Of a stretch of 46,600 bases of DNA, positions 23,961-33,186 are shown piece after piece. Location: the NCBI GenBank assembly GCA_022826125.1, contig JAJDVM010000199.1, forward strand, positions 1 to 46,600, read 5' to 3'. The translations under genes were made by a program, and so were the position numbers. Source of the DNA: Defluviicoccus sp. (GTDB lineage Bacteria; Pseudomonadota; Alphaproteobacteria; MPNO01). The stretch's first letter is position 1, and each line of letters opens with the position of its first letter. The notes under the pieces are model-generated. The model was not told where the DNA came from, did no database searches, and saw only the letters and a list, made by a program, of their open reading frames with translations.

Positions 23961-25099
23961 CCGCGATGCGCGAGCCCGAGCCGCACCGGCTGTCGCCGCT
24001 CGTCGATCTCGCGACCCGCGTCGTCCGGCTGCTGGCCTGGACGGCGATGTTCGCCGCGTGCTGCCTGATGCTCTGGCTGCTGGCGTCGCAGGCGGCCCAT
24101 GCCGACGACCCGAAGGACGCGGCCCGGCGGATCGGGCAAGCGGGGGCGGCCGCGGCCGGCGCCATCGCGCGCGACCCGTCCGAGGCGCGGGCCGTGCCCG
24201 GCTTCGCCGGCACGAACCTGCCCGAACGCAACCTGACCGACGCCGGCATGGAGAACGCGGCGCGGTTGCGGCTGGCCGATCCGAATGACCCCGGCGGCTC
24301 GGCCGGGCGCGCGGTGATCGACGGGGCGGCCGTGCGGCCCGACGTCCCGGTTCCGGCCGACGATCCGCTGGTCGCGCGAAGCCGGACCGTGCAAATCGAT
24401 CCGCTGGCCGCGGGCCATCGCACGGACGGCCTCGCCTCGGGCGGCTCGGCGGATTGCGGAGCGGGCGTCACCGACGCCGGGCGCGGGGGCGCCTGCGGGA
24501 GCGCGTCGTACTGCGTCGGCGCCGGCTGCGAGACCGTGGCGTCGGAAGCCAACACGGGCTTCGCCCGCTCCGCGGCCATGCTGAACATGGTGCTGGAGAT
24601 GGGCGGCGACGAGTTCGACCGCAACGACCTGCGGTTCTTTGCGGGCCAGCGCCGCACCTGCGAAATCAAGTTCGCGGGCCTCGCCAACTGCTGCAAGGAC
24701 TCCGGGCTGCTGGTGGGGCTCGCCAACTGCTCGGCGGAGGAGAAGGAACTGGCCGAGGAACGCCACGCCGGCAACACCCATTACCTGGGGCGGCGCTGCG
24801 CGAAGCGCGTGTTCGGCGTGTGCGTGAAGCGCGAGCGGGTCTGGTGCCTGTTCGGGTCCAAGCTCGGGCGCATCCTGCACCAGCAGGCGCGTCCGCAGCT
24901 CGGGATCGGCTGGGGACATTGCCGCGGGTTCACGGTCGCCGAGATCGAGCGGATCGACTTCGACCGGCTGGATCTGACCGAGTTCACCGAGAATCTCGAA
25001 AGCGGCGCGCGCGAGCCCGCCGTTGTTCTGCCTGACCGAGGCGGCACGCAGACCGACATGGCCGACCGGGTTCGCCGCCTGCGCGGGGGCAGCCCATGA
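23957..25099 (+). CDS. traN: Mating-pair stabilisation protein TraN
   Basis: A 380-residue secreted, Cys-rich protein (about 12 cysteines after the signal peptide). Landmarks: AAMLNMVLEMGGDEFDRNDLRFF, FAGLANCCKDSGLLVGLANC, RRCAKRVFGVCVKRERVWCLFGSKLGRILHQQARPQLGI, all typical of the conserved TraN C-terminal half. In F, TraN is a 602-residue outer-membrane protein that contacts the recipient; this version is much shorter and seems to lack most of the N-terminal receptor-binding part. ATG overlaps the preceding stop and the traF ATG overlaps this one. Confidence 0.9.
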   Translation: MTAMREPEPHRLSPLVDLATRVVRLLAWTAMFAACCLMLWLLASQAAHADDPKDAARRIGQAGAAAAGAIARDPSEARAVPGFAGTNLPERNLTDAGMENAARLRLADPNDPGGSAGRAVIDGAAVRPDVPVPADDPLVARSRTVQIDPLAAGHRTDGLASGGSADCGAGVTDAGRGGACGSASYCVGAGCETVASEANTGFARSAAMLNMVLEMGGDEFDRNDLRFFAGQRRTCEIKFAGLANCCKDSGLLVGLANCSAEEKELAEERHAGNTHYLGRRCAKRVFGVCVKRERVWCLFGSKLGRILHQQARPQLGIGWGHCRGFTVAEIERIDFDRLDLTEFTENLESGAREPAVVLPDRGGTQTDMADRVRRLRGGSP

Positions 25100-25908
25100 C
25101 GGCGAAGCGTTTCAAGGCCAGTCGGGTCCGGGTGCTTTGTCTGGTGGCGATCCTGGCGGCGCCCACCGCGGCCGCGGCCGCGGAGTGGCGCGGCTGGTGC
25201 GGCGCGCCCGGCGGCGAGCCGAGCCTGGGCTGGCACTTCTACTGCGACCGGGAGGACGAGGGCTTCGACGACGCGTTCGAACCGGGTTCCGTGGCGTCGC
25301 CGAGCCCGACGGAGCGAATCGAGTCCATCCGCCGTGCGCTGGAGGAATCCCGCGCGGCGGCGATCCTCGATCCCTCGCCGGACAACGTCACGCATTATCT
25401 GCGCCTGCAACAGGCCACCCTGCAGCGCGCCGCCGCGTTCTCCGACGCGTTCCGGCGCACGGTCTGGGCGACGCCGGAGGTGGACTACAGCCTGGCCCGC
25501 CCGGTGGGCGCGCTCGCCAAGCGGCTCTGGTCCGACGCGCGCCGCGAGGAGCGGGACGCGGCGCTCGAAAACCTCGCCCAACGCTACGGGCTGATCTACC
25601 TCGGCCATACCGCCTGCTCCGAATGCCAGGTGTTCGGGCCGCTGCTGCGCGCGTTCTCCCTGCGCCACGGGCTCGACGTGCTGGCCGTGTCGATGACCGG
25701 CGAGGCGCTGGAGGGCTGGCCGGAGGCGGTGCCCGATGACGGCCGCGCCGCGGCGCTCGGCCTCGACGGCGCGCCCACGCCCGCGGTCGTGCTGTTCGAC
25801 GCCGAAACCCGCGAGGTCCTGCCCGTCGGGTTCGGCGTGCTCGCCGAGGACCAGCTCGCCGAGCGCATCTTCGTCCTCACCCAACGGGAGACCGGCCATG
25901 ACTATTAG
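25096..25908 (+). CDS. traF: Type-F conjugation protein TraF (thioredoxin-fold)
   Basis: A 270-residue periplasmic protein with a signal peptide (VLCLVAILAAPTAAAAAE) and the TraF opening GWHFYCDREDE. The C-terminal thioredoxin-like domain has GLIYLGHTACSECQVFGPLLRAF with Cys174-x2-Cys177, and later PTPAVVLFD. Many plasmid TraF proteins lack this active site; here CxxC is present, so disulfide exchange on TraU, TraN or TraH is plausible. It overlaps traN by 4 bases and traH by 11 bases. Confidence 0.93.
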   Translation: MTAKRFKASRVRVLCLVAILAAPTAAAAAEWRGWCGAPGGEPSLGWHFYCDREDEGFDDAFEPGSVASPSPTERIESIRRALEESRAAAILDPSPDNVTHYLRLQQATLQRAAAFSDAFRRTVWATPEVDYSLARPVGALAKRLWSDARREERDAALENLAQRYGLIYLGHTACSECQVFGPLLRAFSLRHGLDVLAVSMTGEALEGWPEAVPDDGRAAALGLDGAPTPAVVLFDAETREVLPVGFGVLAEDQLAERIFVLTQRETGHDY

Positions 25909-27361
25909 GGTCCTGCGGACGGCAGGCATGCAGGCGGCGGCCTTGCAGGCGGCAGCCAGGCGGACGGCCGTCCTGTTCGCCACGGCGGCGTTTGCTCTTT
26001 CACCATTCGCCGCCGCGCCCGCCCGCGCAGATGTGCTCACGGAGATGGAGTCGTTCTGGCGGGGCGCGGCGGTCAACACCACCGGGCCGACGGCGTTCGA
26101 CGGGCAGGCCTCCGGCCACTGGACGCTCGGCAACCTGTACCTGCGCGCCCCGGTGCGCACGGAACAGATCGCGACCTTGAGCCTGCCGTCGTTCCGGGCG
26201 GGCTGCGGCGGCATCGACGCGTTCGCCGGGGCGTTCTCGTTCATCGACTCCGACCAGTTGATCGCGTTCGGGCGCGCGGTGGCGCAGAACGCCGCCGGGT
26301 TCGCGTTCGAGCTGGCGCTGGAGACCATCTCGCCGGTGATCGCCGAAACGATGTCGAAGCTCCGGGCGCTGTCGCAGTGGGTCAACAACCAGAACCTCAA
26401 CTCCTGCGAGACCGCCCAGGCGCTGGTCGGCGCCGCTTGGGCGAAGAACGACCGCGCGAGCGAGGCGGTCTGCGCCGCCATCGGCACCTCCCAGGGCATT
26501 TTCTCGGACTACGCCGCCGCCAGGCACGGCTGCGGCGCGGGCGGGCGGCGCAACTCGACCCTCGCCTCGGCCACCGGGGCGATGGCCGCCCAGGTGCCGG
26601 TGAACGTCAACTACGCCTGGCGGGCGGTGCAGGCGTCGGCGTTCCTGGCCGCCGACACCGATCTCGCCGAGTTCGCGATGTCGGTGTCCGGCACCGTGAT
26701 CGTCACCGCGCCGACTTCGGACGGCGACGCCTCCGGCCCGCAGGTGCGGGTGCTGCAGCCGCTTATCCTCGACCGCCGCGTGACCGAGGTGCTCATGGAG
26801 GGCGGCGGCAACCTGCCGGTGTACCGCTGCGACACGGCGACCGACTGCCTCAATCCCACTCTGGGCCAGGTGGTTGTCCCCGCCGACCGGGGGTTCCGGG
26901 CGCGGGTCGCCGACCTGCTGCGCCGCCTCGCCGAAGCCGTGCGCAACGACACCGCCCCGCCGGCCGACGCGCTGGGGCTGGTGAACCTCACCACCATCCC
27001 GGTCTACCGGGTCATCAACGCGGCCGCCGCGTATCGCGGCGCGGTGATCGACAGCGAGATCGACGCGCTCGCCGAGGCCGTGGCGCTGGACCTGCTGCAG
27101 GTGTGGATCGCCGACCTGCACCGGACGGTCGAGGAGCGCGCCGGGACGCTCGACATCGCCGACGGCGAGCAGCTCGAGCGCTGGCGCGAGGGGCTGCGGG
27201 CCAACCGCGCGGCGCTGTCCCAGCACCGCAACGAGGGCCTGGCGCGGTTCAACGCCGCGCTCGCGGTGGTCGAAAAGCTCCGGCTGATCGAGACCGAACT
27301 CGCCGGCGCGCTGTCGGCGGATCTGCGCGCGGCGCTCGCGTTCGCCCGCGGCGTCCGCTAG
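25898..27361 (+). CDS. traH: Type-F conjugation protein TraH
   Basis: A 487-residue exported protein. The signal core AVLFATAAFALSPFAAAPARA is preceded by a repeat-encoded alanine-rich stretch. TraH landmarks: ESFWRGAAVNTTGPTAFDGQ, LSLPSFRAGCGGIDAFAGAFSFID, then SQWVNNQNLNSCETAQALVG and coiled-coil-rich C-terminal helices. TraH associates with the outer membrane and is required for pilus extension in F. A 70-base gap separates it from traG. Confidence 0.95.
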   Translation: MTIRVLRTAGMQAAALQAAARRTAVLFATAAFALSPFAAAPARADVLTEMESFWRGAAVNTTGPTAFDGQASGHWTLGNLYLRAPVRTEQIATLSLPSFRAGCGGIDAFAGAFSFIDSDQLIAFGRAVAQNAAGFAFELALETISPVIAETMSKLRALSQWVNNQNLNSCETAQALVGAAWAKNDRASEAVCAAIGTSQGIFSDYAAARHGCGAGGRRNSTLASATGAMAAQVPVNVNYAWRAVQASAFLAADTDLAEFAMSVSGTVIVTAPTSDGDASGPQVRVLQPLILDRRVTEVLMEGGGNLPVYRCDTATDCLNPTLGQVVVPADRGFRARVADLLRRLAEAVRNDTAPPADALGLVNLTTIPVYRVINAAAAYRGAVIDSEIDALAEAVALDLLQVWIADLHRTVEERAGTLDIADGEQLERWREGLRANRAALSQHRNEGLARFNAALAVVEKLRLIETELAGALSADLRAALAFARGVR

Positions 27362-27431
27362 CGCGGCGCGGAAAGGCTGGCGCGGGGCGGGCCGGGCAAA
27401 TGGCTGGCGGCAGATAACGCGGACGACTTGC

Positions 27432-30311
27432 ATGTACGAGCTCTACACCCTCGGCGGCGGCACGTATCTCGTCGACCTGCTGAACGCCGTGGCCGCCATC
27501 ACCGGCGGCGGCGCCTACGTGACGCTCGCGCAGCTCGCGGGCGCGGCGGGCCTCGCCTGGGTGCTGTTCCGCACCGCGTTCGGCGGCTCCTGGAAGGACA
27601 ACGGCAAGTGGATCCTGATGTTCGTCGCGGTGTGGGGCGCGATGATCGTCCCGAATGCGACGGTGCGGGTCGTCGACCGGCTCGATCCGGCGCTGGCCCC
27701 GGCCGTGGTGGCCAACGTGCCGATCGGACTGGCGCTGTTCGCCTCGGCGACCTCGGAGATCGGCGACGGGCTGACACGGTTGACCGAACAGGCGTTCGCG
27801 CTGCCGAACGACTTGTCCTACCAGCGCCACGGGATGATCTTCGGGGCGCGGCTCGCCGCCGCCACGACCCGGCTCGAGGTGACCGACGCGGTGTTCGCCC
27901 GCAACCTGAGAAGCTACGCCCGCCAGTGCGTGTTCTACGCGCTGCTGCTCGGGCACGTCTCCGCCGATGAGCTGCGCGAGTCCACGGACCTGTGGGCGCT
28001 GGTGACCTCGACTGCCCGCTCGCCCTCCGCGGGAGCCTCGCCCGCGCGCATGGTGGCGTTCGCCGAACGCAACGCCGCCTCCGGCGTCGACCGCTCGGTC
28101 GTGACCTGCCGGGACGCTGCGGGCAGGCTCAATGCGCAGTGGGCCGCGGAAACCGGGCGCGCCGGCGCCGTGTTCGGGCGGCGGCTGTTCCCTGGAGCGG
28201 CCACCGACGCGCTGGCGCGCGCCGAGCTGATGGCGGCGCTGCCGGCCGCGCACGACTTCCTGGTCGGCGCCTCGCGAACGGCGGCGGAGATCATCCGCCA
28301 GCAGATGCTGCTGAACGCCGTGCACGACGCCGGCGGGCAGTGGGCGGCGGAGGCCGGCAACGCCGCGGCGCTCGCCGCGTACACCGAGGCCCGCGCCGAG
28401 GCGCAGACCGTCTCCGCCTACCGGGCCATCGGCCGCCAGGCCGAGACGTGGGTGCCGCTGCTGCGGATCGTGTTCGAGTGTCTGTACGTCGGCGCGTTCC
28501 CGATGGCGGCGCTGCTGATGCTCACCCCCGCGGGCGCGGCGATCTTCAAGTCCTACGTGACGGGACTGGTCTGGCTGCAATCCTGGGGACCGCTCTACGC
28601 GGTGCTGCACCGCATCGCCATGGGCGAGGCCGCCGAGCGCATGGGCGCCGCCGCGCTCATGCCCGGGGGCGACATCGGCATCTCGCTGGTCGCGCAGGCC
28701 GGCATCCGGGCGGTGGCCGCCGACGTGGCGGTGATGTCCGGGTATCTCTCGATGTCGGTGCCGTTCCTCGCCGCCGCGCTCGCGTTCGGAGTGTCCCGGA
28801 TGACGTCGCTCGCGACATCGGTGCTGCACGTCGGCCAGGAGGCCGCCGGCGCGGCGGCACGGGAGGGCTCGACCGGCAATCTCGCGCTCGGCTCCACGCA
28901 ACTCGATACTCACCGCTATGCGACGCTGGAGGGCCGCCAGATCCGCACGTCGGCGCATGTCGACGACCACCGGCACACCGGCTACGCGGCGGGCGGCGCG
29001 GCGTTCACAGTCACCGGCGACGGCACGGTCGTCGCCGACGCGGGCGCCGCCACCAGCCGCATCCCGGCGGCGGGCGTGCGGCTCTCGGAATCGCTCGCCG
29101 CCTCGCACGAGCGCCGCGCCGCCCAGGCGCGGGACACTTCCCGGCAGTTCTCCGCCGAGGCCGGCACGGCGCGGACCGCGGCTGTCACCGACGCCACGCG
29201 GCTCGCGGAGCGGTATGCAAGGGACGTCTCCACAGGAGTGGCGCACACCCGGGGCGTGACCGAATCCGAAAGCGCCCAGGTCCAGGAACTTCAGAGCCAC
29301 TACGAGCGGATGGCCGAGACGGCGGGAATCAACAAGGATCAAATGGCGGTGCTGGCGGCGGAGGCGCGCATCGGCGGGGGCTGGAACAAGATCGTGAAAG
29401 TGAGCGCCGAGGGATCGGCGCGCTGGCGCGGCCAGACGATGGAATCGGAGGCGTGGAACCGGCTCAGGGAGTACGCCGACAGCCACCAGGTGCTGGACCT
29501 GGCCTCGCGCGTCTCCGAAGCCTCCCGGCGCTACGCCACCCAGACCGGCGACAGCCGGCACGCGGGGCTGGAGGAGAGCCTGGCGGCCAACCTGTCGGAC
29601 CTCAAGCGGTTTGAGGAGCGCGCCGCGCTCGCCCACCGGGAATCGGAAAGCTGGGCGGAACAGGCGTCGAGCGTGCGCTCCGAGGCGCAGGCCATCGACC
29701 GGGAACTCGGCCAGCCGTTCTTCGCGTGGCTCTCCGAGCGCCCCGGCGCGGGCGGACGGCCGCTGGGCGCGGCGGGCGCGATCCGGCTGGCCTCGCCGCA
29801 GACGCCCGAGGAGGCCGAGACGTTGCGGGAACACGCCGCCGCGTTCGTGGCCGAGCGTTTTCCGGAACCCGTTGGACCGGATCCGGCTTCGGTGGCCGGG
29901 CGGGACGATTACGACGCGGCGAGCGGAAGGCTGGGTGAGGCGCACGCGCGGGAGACCGTAGCGGCTCACGCCGGGTGGTCGGCGGGCGTGCGGGATCGGG
30001 CGCAAGCGGTGGGAGCGCCGCAACCGGGCACGGTGGATGACGATGCCCGGCGCGCCCAAGTGGAAACACAGGGGCAGATGGCCGCCGGACAAGTGGAACG
30101 CGAGGCCCGGCGGGGCGAGACGGAAGCCGGGGTCGGCGGCGGACAGGCCGGCGTGCAGGCCGAGCTCGACAAGCCGATGGCGCGCCACGCCACCGAGAGC
30201 GTGCCGGGCGTCGGCGGCTGGCTTGCCGGAAAGCTGTTCGGCACGGCCGGGAACGAGGCGCCGGACGGGGCCCTGCGGCCGGCGGATGGCTCGCGGCAGG
30301 CGGATCAGTGA
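27432..30311 (+). CDS. traG: Mating-pair stabilisation / entry-exclusion target protein TraG
   Basis: A 959-residue inner-membrane protein, close to F TraG (938). Start MYELYTLGGGTYLVDLLNAV, then membrane segments in the N-terminal 450 residues (for example WILMFVAVWGAMIVPNATVRV and AAIFKSYVTGLVWLQSWGPLYAVLH), and a long helical periplasmic domain containing EGSARWRGQTMESEAWNRLREYA. In F the N-terminal half works in pilus assembly; the C-terminal part stabilises mating pairs and is sensed by the exclusion protein TraS. The last bases overlap the end of a gene on the opposite strand. Confidence 0.95.
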   Translation: MYELYTLGGGTYLVDLLNAVAAITGGGAYVTLAQLAGAAGLAWVLFRTAFGGSWKDNGKWILMFVAVWGAMIVPNATVRVVDRLDPALAPAVVANVPIGLALFASATSEIGDGLTRLTEQAFALPNDLSYQRHGMIFGARLAAATTRLEVTDAVFARNLRSYARQCVFYALLLGHVSADELRESTDLWALVTSTARSPSAGASPARMVAFAERNAASGVDRSVVTCRDAAGRLNAQWAAETGRAGAVFGRRLFPGAATDALARAELMAALPAAHDFLVGASRTAAEIIRQQMLLNAVHDAGGQWAAEAGNAAALAAYTEARAEAQTVSAYRAIGRQAETWVPLLRIVFECLYVGAFPMAALLMLTPAGAAIFKSYVTGLVWLQSWGPLYAVLHRIAMGEAAERMGAAALMPGGDIGISLVAQAGIRAVAADVAVMSGYLSMSVPFLAAALAFGVSRMTSLATSVLHVGQEAAGAAAREGSTGNLALGSTQLDTHRYATLEGRQIRTSAHVDDHRHTGYAAGGAAFTVTGDGTVVADAGAATSRIPAAGVRLSESLAASHERRAAQARDTSRQFSAEAGTARTAAVTDATRLAERYARDVSTGVAHTRGVTESESAQVQELQSHYERMAETAGINKDQMAVLAAEARIGGGWNKIVKVSAEGSARWRGQTMESEAWNRLREYADSHQVLDLASRVSEASRRYATQTGDSRHAGLEESLAANLSDLKRFEERAALAHRESESWAEQASSVRSEAQAIDRELGQPFFAWLSERPGAGGRPLGAAGAIRLASPQTPEEAETLREHAAAFVAERFPEPVGPDPASVAGRDDYDAASGRLGEAHARETVAAHAGWSAGVRDRAQAVGAPQPGTVDDDARRAQVETQGQMAAGQVEREARRGETEAGVGGGQAGVQAELDKPMARHATESVPGVGGWLAGKLFGTAGNEAPDGALRPADGSRQADQ

Positions 30312-30700
30312 AGACGGTCGGTGCCGTCCCCCGGGAAGCTGCGGTCCGCAAGGACCCGCTCGTCGCGTTCGCGCAGGAACCTGTAGCCCCCGGTGCGGGT
30401 GTCGAGGTCCATCTCCTCCTCCCGATCCTCCTCGCGCTCGTCGTCGCGGAAAGCCGACCAGTCCCCGTAGCGCAGGCCCGCGGCAAGCACCAGCGCGAAA
30501 CTCGCCAGCACCGTCCAGGCGATGGCCGCAAGCCACAGCGGCGCGAGGAAGTCCGGCTCCGCGCCGACGGCGGTGGCGACGATCGCGAGGCCGAGCGGCC
30601 CGAGTACGAGAAGGCGCTCGCAGCGGCGGCGGGACCGGTCGAGCTCGCACGAGGGACAGCCGGAGGTTGGCGATTGCGGGGGTGGCGAATTGACGTTCAT
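30305..30700 (-). CDS. Small two-helix membrane protein of unknown function
   Basis: A 131-residue protein starting at ATG 30700, with GGAG nine bases upstream. The N-terminus carries CPSCELDRSRRRC, followed by two membrane helices (LLVLGPLGLAIVATAVG and LWLAAIAWTVLASFALVLAAGL) and a strongly acidic, then basic cytosolic tail (DDEREEDREEEMDLD). It overlaps the 3' end of traG tail-to-tail by 7 bases and faces away from traD. In F the place next to traG holds the exclusion genes traS and traT; position and membrane topology make an exclusion function possible, but there is no sequence match that I can claim. Confidence 0.6.
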   Translation of the reverse strand: MNVNSPPPQSPTSGCPSCELDRSRRRCERLLVLGPLGLAIVATAVGAEPDFLAPLWLAAIAWTVLASFALVLAAGLRYGDWSAFRDDEREEDREEEMDLDTRTGGYRFLRERDERVLADRSFPGDGTDRLH

Positions 30701-30819
30701 GGTCTTTATCTCCGGAAGACGGGTGGTGGCAGGGCCAGTCTCGCCCGGCCTGCCGCGTTCGTCCCCTCCACCGCCCGGCTCCGCCTCGCGGCGGCGCCCG
30801 ATGCCGGGGGGCGCCGCCC

Positions 30820-33018
30820 GTGAGAACCTTTGGCGGCAGCACGCTGCGGGGCGGGCAGACCGTGTTCCACGGCCTGCACATGTGGAGCCAGCTCCTGCGC
30901 GCAGCGCTCCTGCTGGCCGCCGTCGGGATCGTCGCGACGCCTGCCTGGCGGGTCTGGGACCGCACCACCGGCTACGAGTGGTACGCCGCCACGATCGTGA
31001 CCGTCGCCGAGGCGAAGCTCGGCATCGGCTACCGGCGAACCGCACGCCAGGAGGTGCGCCAGCCCGACGGGCGCACCGTCGTGCTCACGCTGCCCGAGAT
31101 CGCTTCCTCCCCGCAGGCGCTCGCCATGCGCGAGAAGGTGAAGCGCGAGGTGTTCGACGGCGCCGCGCTCGGCGCGAAACTCTCGGCGGGCGCGATCGCC
31201 GGGCTGCTCGCGCTGTTCTGGCTGCGGGGCCGGCAGCTCGGGCGCAACCGCCGCATCCGCGGGGCGGAAACGGCCACCGTCGGCGAACTGCGGCGCCGCA
31301 TCCGGCCGCTGCCGCGGCGGGCGCTGGATCTCGTTCTGCCGTCCGCAGGACCGCCTTACAGGCTGGCGGGCGTTCCCTACCCCGAGCGGGCCGAGACCCA
31401 GCACACCATCGTTTCGGGCACCACCGGATCGGGCAAGACCGTGCTGATCTCCGATCTGGTCGCGCAGATCCGCCAACGCGGCGAGCGCTGCGTCGTCTAC
31501 GACAAGATGGGCAACTACACCCGCGCGTTCTTCGACCCGGAGAGGGATGTGCTGCTCAACCCGCTCGACGCCCGAAGCCCCCGCTGGTCGCCGTTCTACG
31601 AGGCGCGAAGCCCGCGCGACTTCGACACGATGGCCGCCGCGCTGATCCCGCAGCAGAAGGACACGGTCGATCCGTTCTGGGTCACGGCGGCGAGGCAACT
31701 GTTCGCCAACGGCGCGGGCGTGCTGCGCGAGCGCGGCGTGACCGAGAACCGCGTCCTGGTCGAGCACCTGCTCAAGACCGATCTCACCAAGCTCGCCGAG
31801 GCCATGGAGGGGACCGTGGCGCAGTCCATCGTGGATCCCGACAATCCCAAGACCGCGCTGTCGGTGCGCGCCATGCTGACCGCGAACATCGGCGCGCTCG
31901 AATACCTCCCGGACACCGGCGAGCCCTTCTCGATTCGCGACTGGATCTCCGACGACGGGCGCGCCCGGGACGCGCACGCCCGCAAGGGCGACGGGTTCCT
32001 GTTCCTGACCTCGCGCGGGGACCAGCACGCCTCGCTGCGCGGGCTGATTTCCACCTGGCTCGAGATCGCGGTCAACGCGATGCTGTCGCTGGAGCAGGAC
32101 GACGAGCGGCGCATCTGGGTGGTGCTCGACGAGCTGCCGACCCTGCACCAGGTGCCGAGCCTGCAGCCGGGGCTCGCCGAGTCCCGCCAGTTTGGCGGCT
32201 GCTTCGTGCTTGGCATCCAGGTGGTCTCGGCGCTGCGCGACCTTTACGGGCGCAACGGCGCGGAAACCATCTCGGGGTTGTGCGGCACGCGCGTGGTGCT
32301 CGCCGCACCGGACCGCGACACTGCGCAATGGTCTGCCGACAGCCTCGGGCGTGCCGAGGTCGAGGAGATCGCCGAGGGGTTCAGCTATGGTGCCAACACC
32401 ATCCGCGACGGAGTCTCTCTGACGCCGAAGCGCGAGCTGCGTCCGCTCGCGCTGGCTTCCGAGATCATGCAGCTCGAAAGCCTCCACGGCTGGCTGCGGT
32501 TCCCCGGCCCGCTCCCGGTCGCCCGGATCCGGCTCGACTACGTGAAGCGCCCCAAGGCCGCCGAGCGGTTCGTGCCGAGGCGACCGGCTACGCCGGAGGA
32601 AGCGGCGAAAGCGAGCGCAGATTCGAAATCCGCGCCGCCGTCGAAGCGGCCTGCGGAGGCGAAGGACGACGCGGTGGTGCCGCGCGGCGAGCTTCTGCTG
32701 CTTCCGCCGTTGGAGCCGGACACCGGATCGAGACCATCCGGCAAGACCCGGCGTGGCAAGGGCCGGAAACCGAATAAGGCTGCGGCGCAAAACGCCGGGT
32801 CGGGCCGGGACAGGAACGCCCGCGATGCCAAAGCGCCGCCCCAGCCCAAGCGCGAAGGCAACGTGACGGCGACCGAGGGGCGCGTTCCACAGTCCGGCTC
32901 GGGGAGTGCTGGAAGCGCCGTGCCAGCGGGCGAAGGTAACGGCGCGTCCGCACCCAAAAACGCCGTCGACCGATCCGATGCGGATCGCTCAGCGACGACC
33001 GGCAGCGACTGGATGTAA
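30820..33018 (+). CDS. traD: Type IV coupling ATPase TraD (VirD4 family)
   Basis: A 732-residue inner-membrane ATPase that brings the relaxase-DNA complex to the secretion channel. GTG start at 30820. Two N-terminal membrane helices (LLRAALLLAAVGIVATPAW; LSAGAIAGLLALFWL), Walker A SGTTGSGKTVLI around residue 200, the TraD segment VVYDKMGNYTRAFFDPERDVLLNPLD, Walker B IWVVLDELPTL near residue 431, and FGGCFVLGIQVVSALRDLYG. The last 150 residues are Pro/Ala/Lys-rich and disordered, the usual site of relaxosome contacts. It is separated from traG by the opposite-strand gene. Confidence 0.95.
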   Translation: MRTFGGSTLRGGQTVFHGLHMWSQLLRAALLLAAVGIVATPAWRVWDRTTGYEWYAATIVTVAEAKLGIGYRRTARQEVRQPDGRTVVLTLPEIASSPQALAMREKVKREVFDGAALGAKLSAGAIAGLLALFWLRGRQLGRNRRIRGAETATVGELRRRIRPLPRRALDLVLPSAGPPYRLAGVPYPERAETQHTIVSGTTGSGKTVLISDLVAQIRQRGERCVVYDKMGNYTRAFFDPERDVLLNPLDARSPRWSPFYEARSPRDFDTMAAALIPQQKDTVDPFWVTAARQLFANGAGVLRERGVTENRVLVEHLLKTDLTKLAEAMEGTVAQSIVDPDNPKTALSVRAMLTANIGALEYLPDTGEPFSIRDWISDDGRARDAHARKGDGFLFLTSRGDQHASLRGLISTWLEIAVNAMLSLEQDDERRIWVVLDELPTLHQVPSLQPGLAESRQFGGCFVLGIQVVSALRDLYGRNGAETISGLCGTRVVLAAPDRDTAQWSADSLGRAEVEEIAEGFSYGANTIRDGVSLTPKRELRPLALASEIMQLESLHGWLRFPGPLPVARIRLDYVKRPKAAERFVPRRPATPEEAAKASADSKSAPPSKRPAEAKDDAVVPRGELLLLPPLEPDTGSRPSGKTRRGKGRKPNKAAAQNAGSGRDRNARDAKAPPQPKREGNVTATEGRVPQSGSGSAGSAVPAGEGNGASAPKNAVDRSDADRSATTGSDWM

Positions 33019-33186
33019 AGGTCGTCTCTGTCGGCACCGTCGCATCGCCTTCGTGGATTGGCGTCACGTCCGACTTGGGGGACATCCAAGCCGGCAAGCC
33101 CAAATTGGATTCGCGTTCAGATTATGCGCCGGAATTCAAACGTCGGCGAGCGAGAGCGGAACACCTTCTTCGGGTTCATTCAATCC

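Noticed and set aside
27249..30968. A 1239-codon open frame antisense to traG
   Set aside because: High-GC coding DNA commonly leaves a long open frame on the opposite strand. The translation is rich in Arg, Gly, His and Pro and matches no family, while traG on the + strand is well supported.
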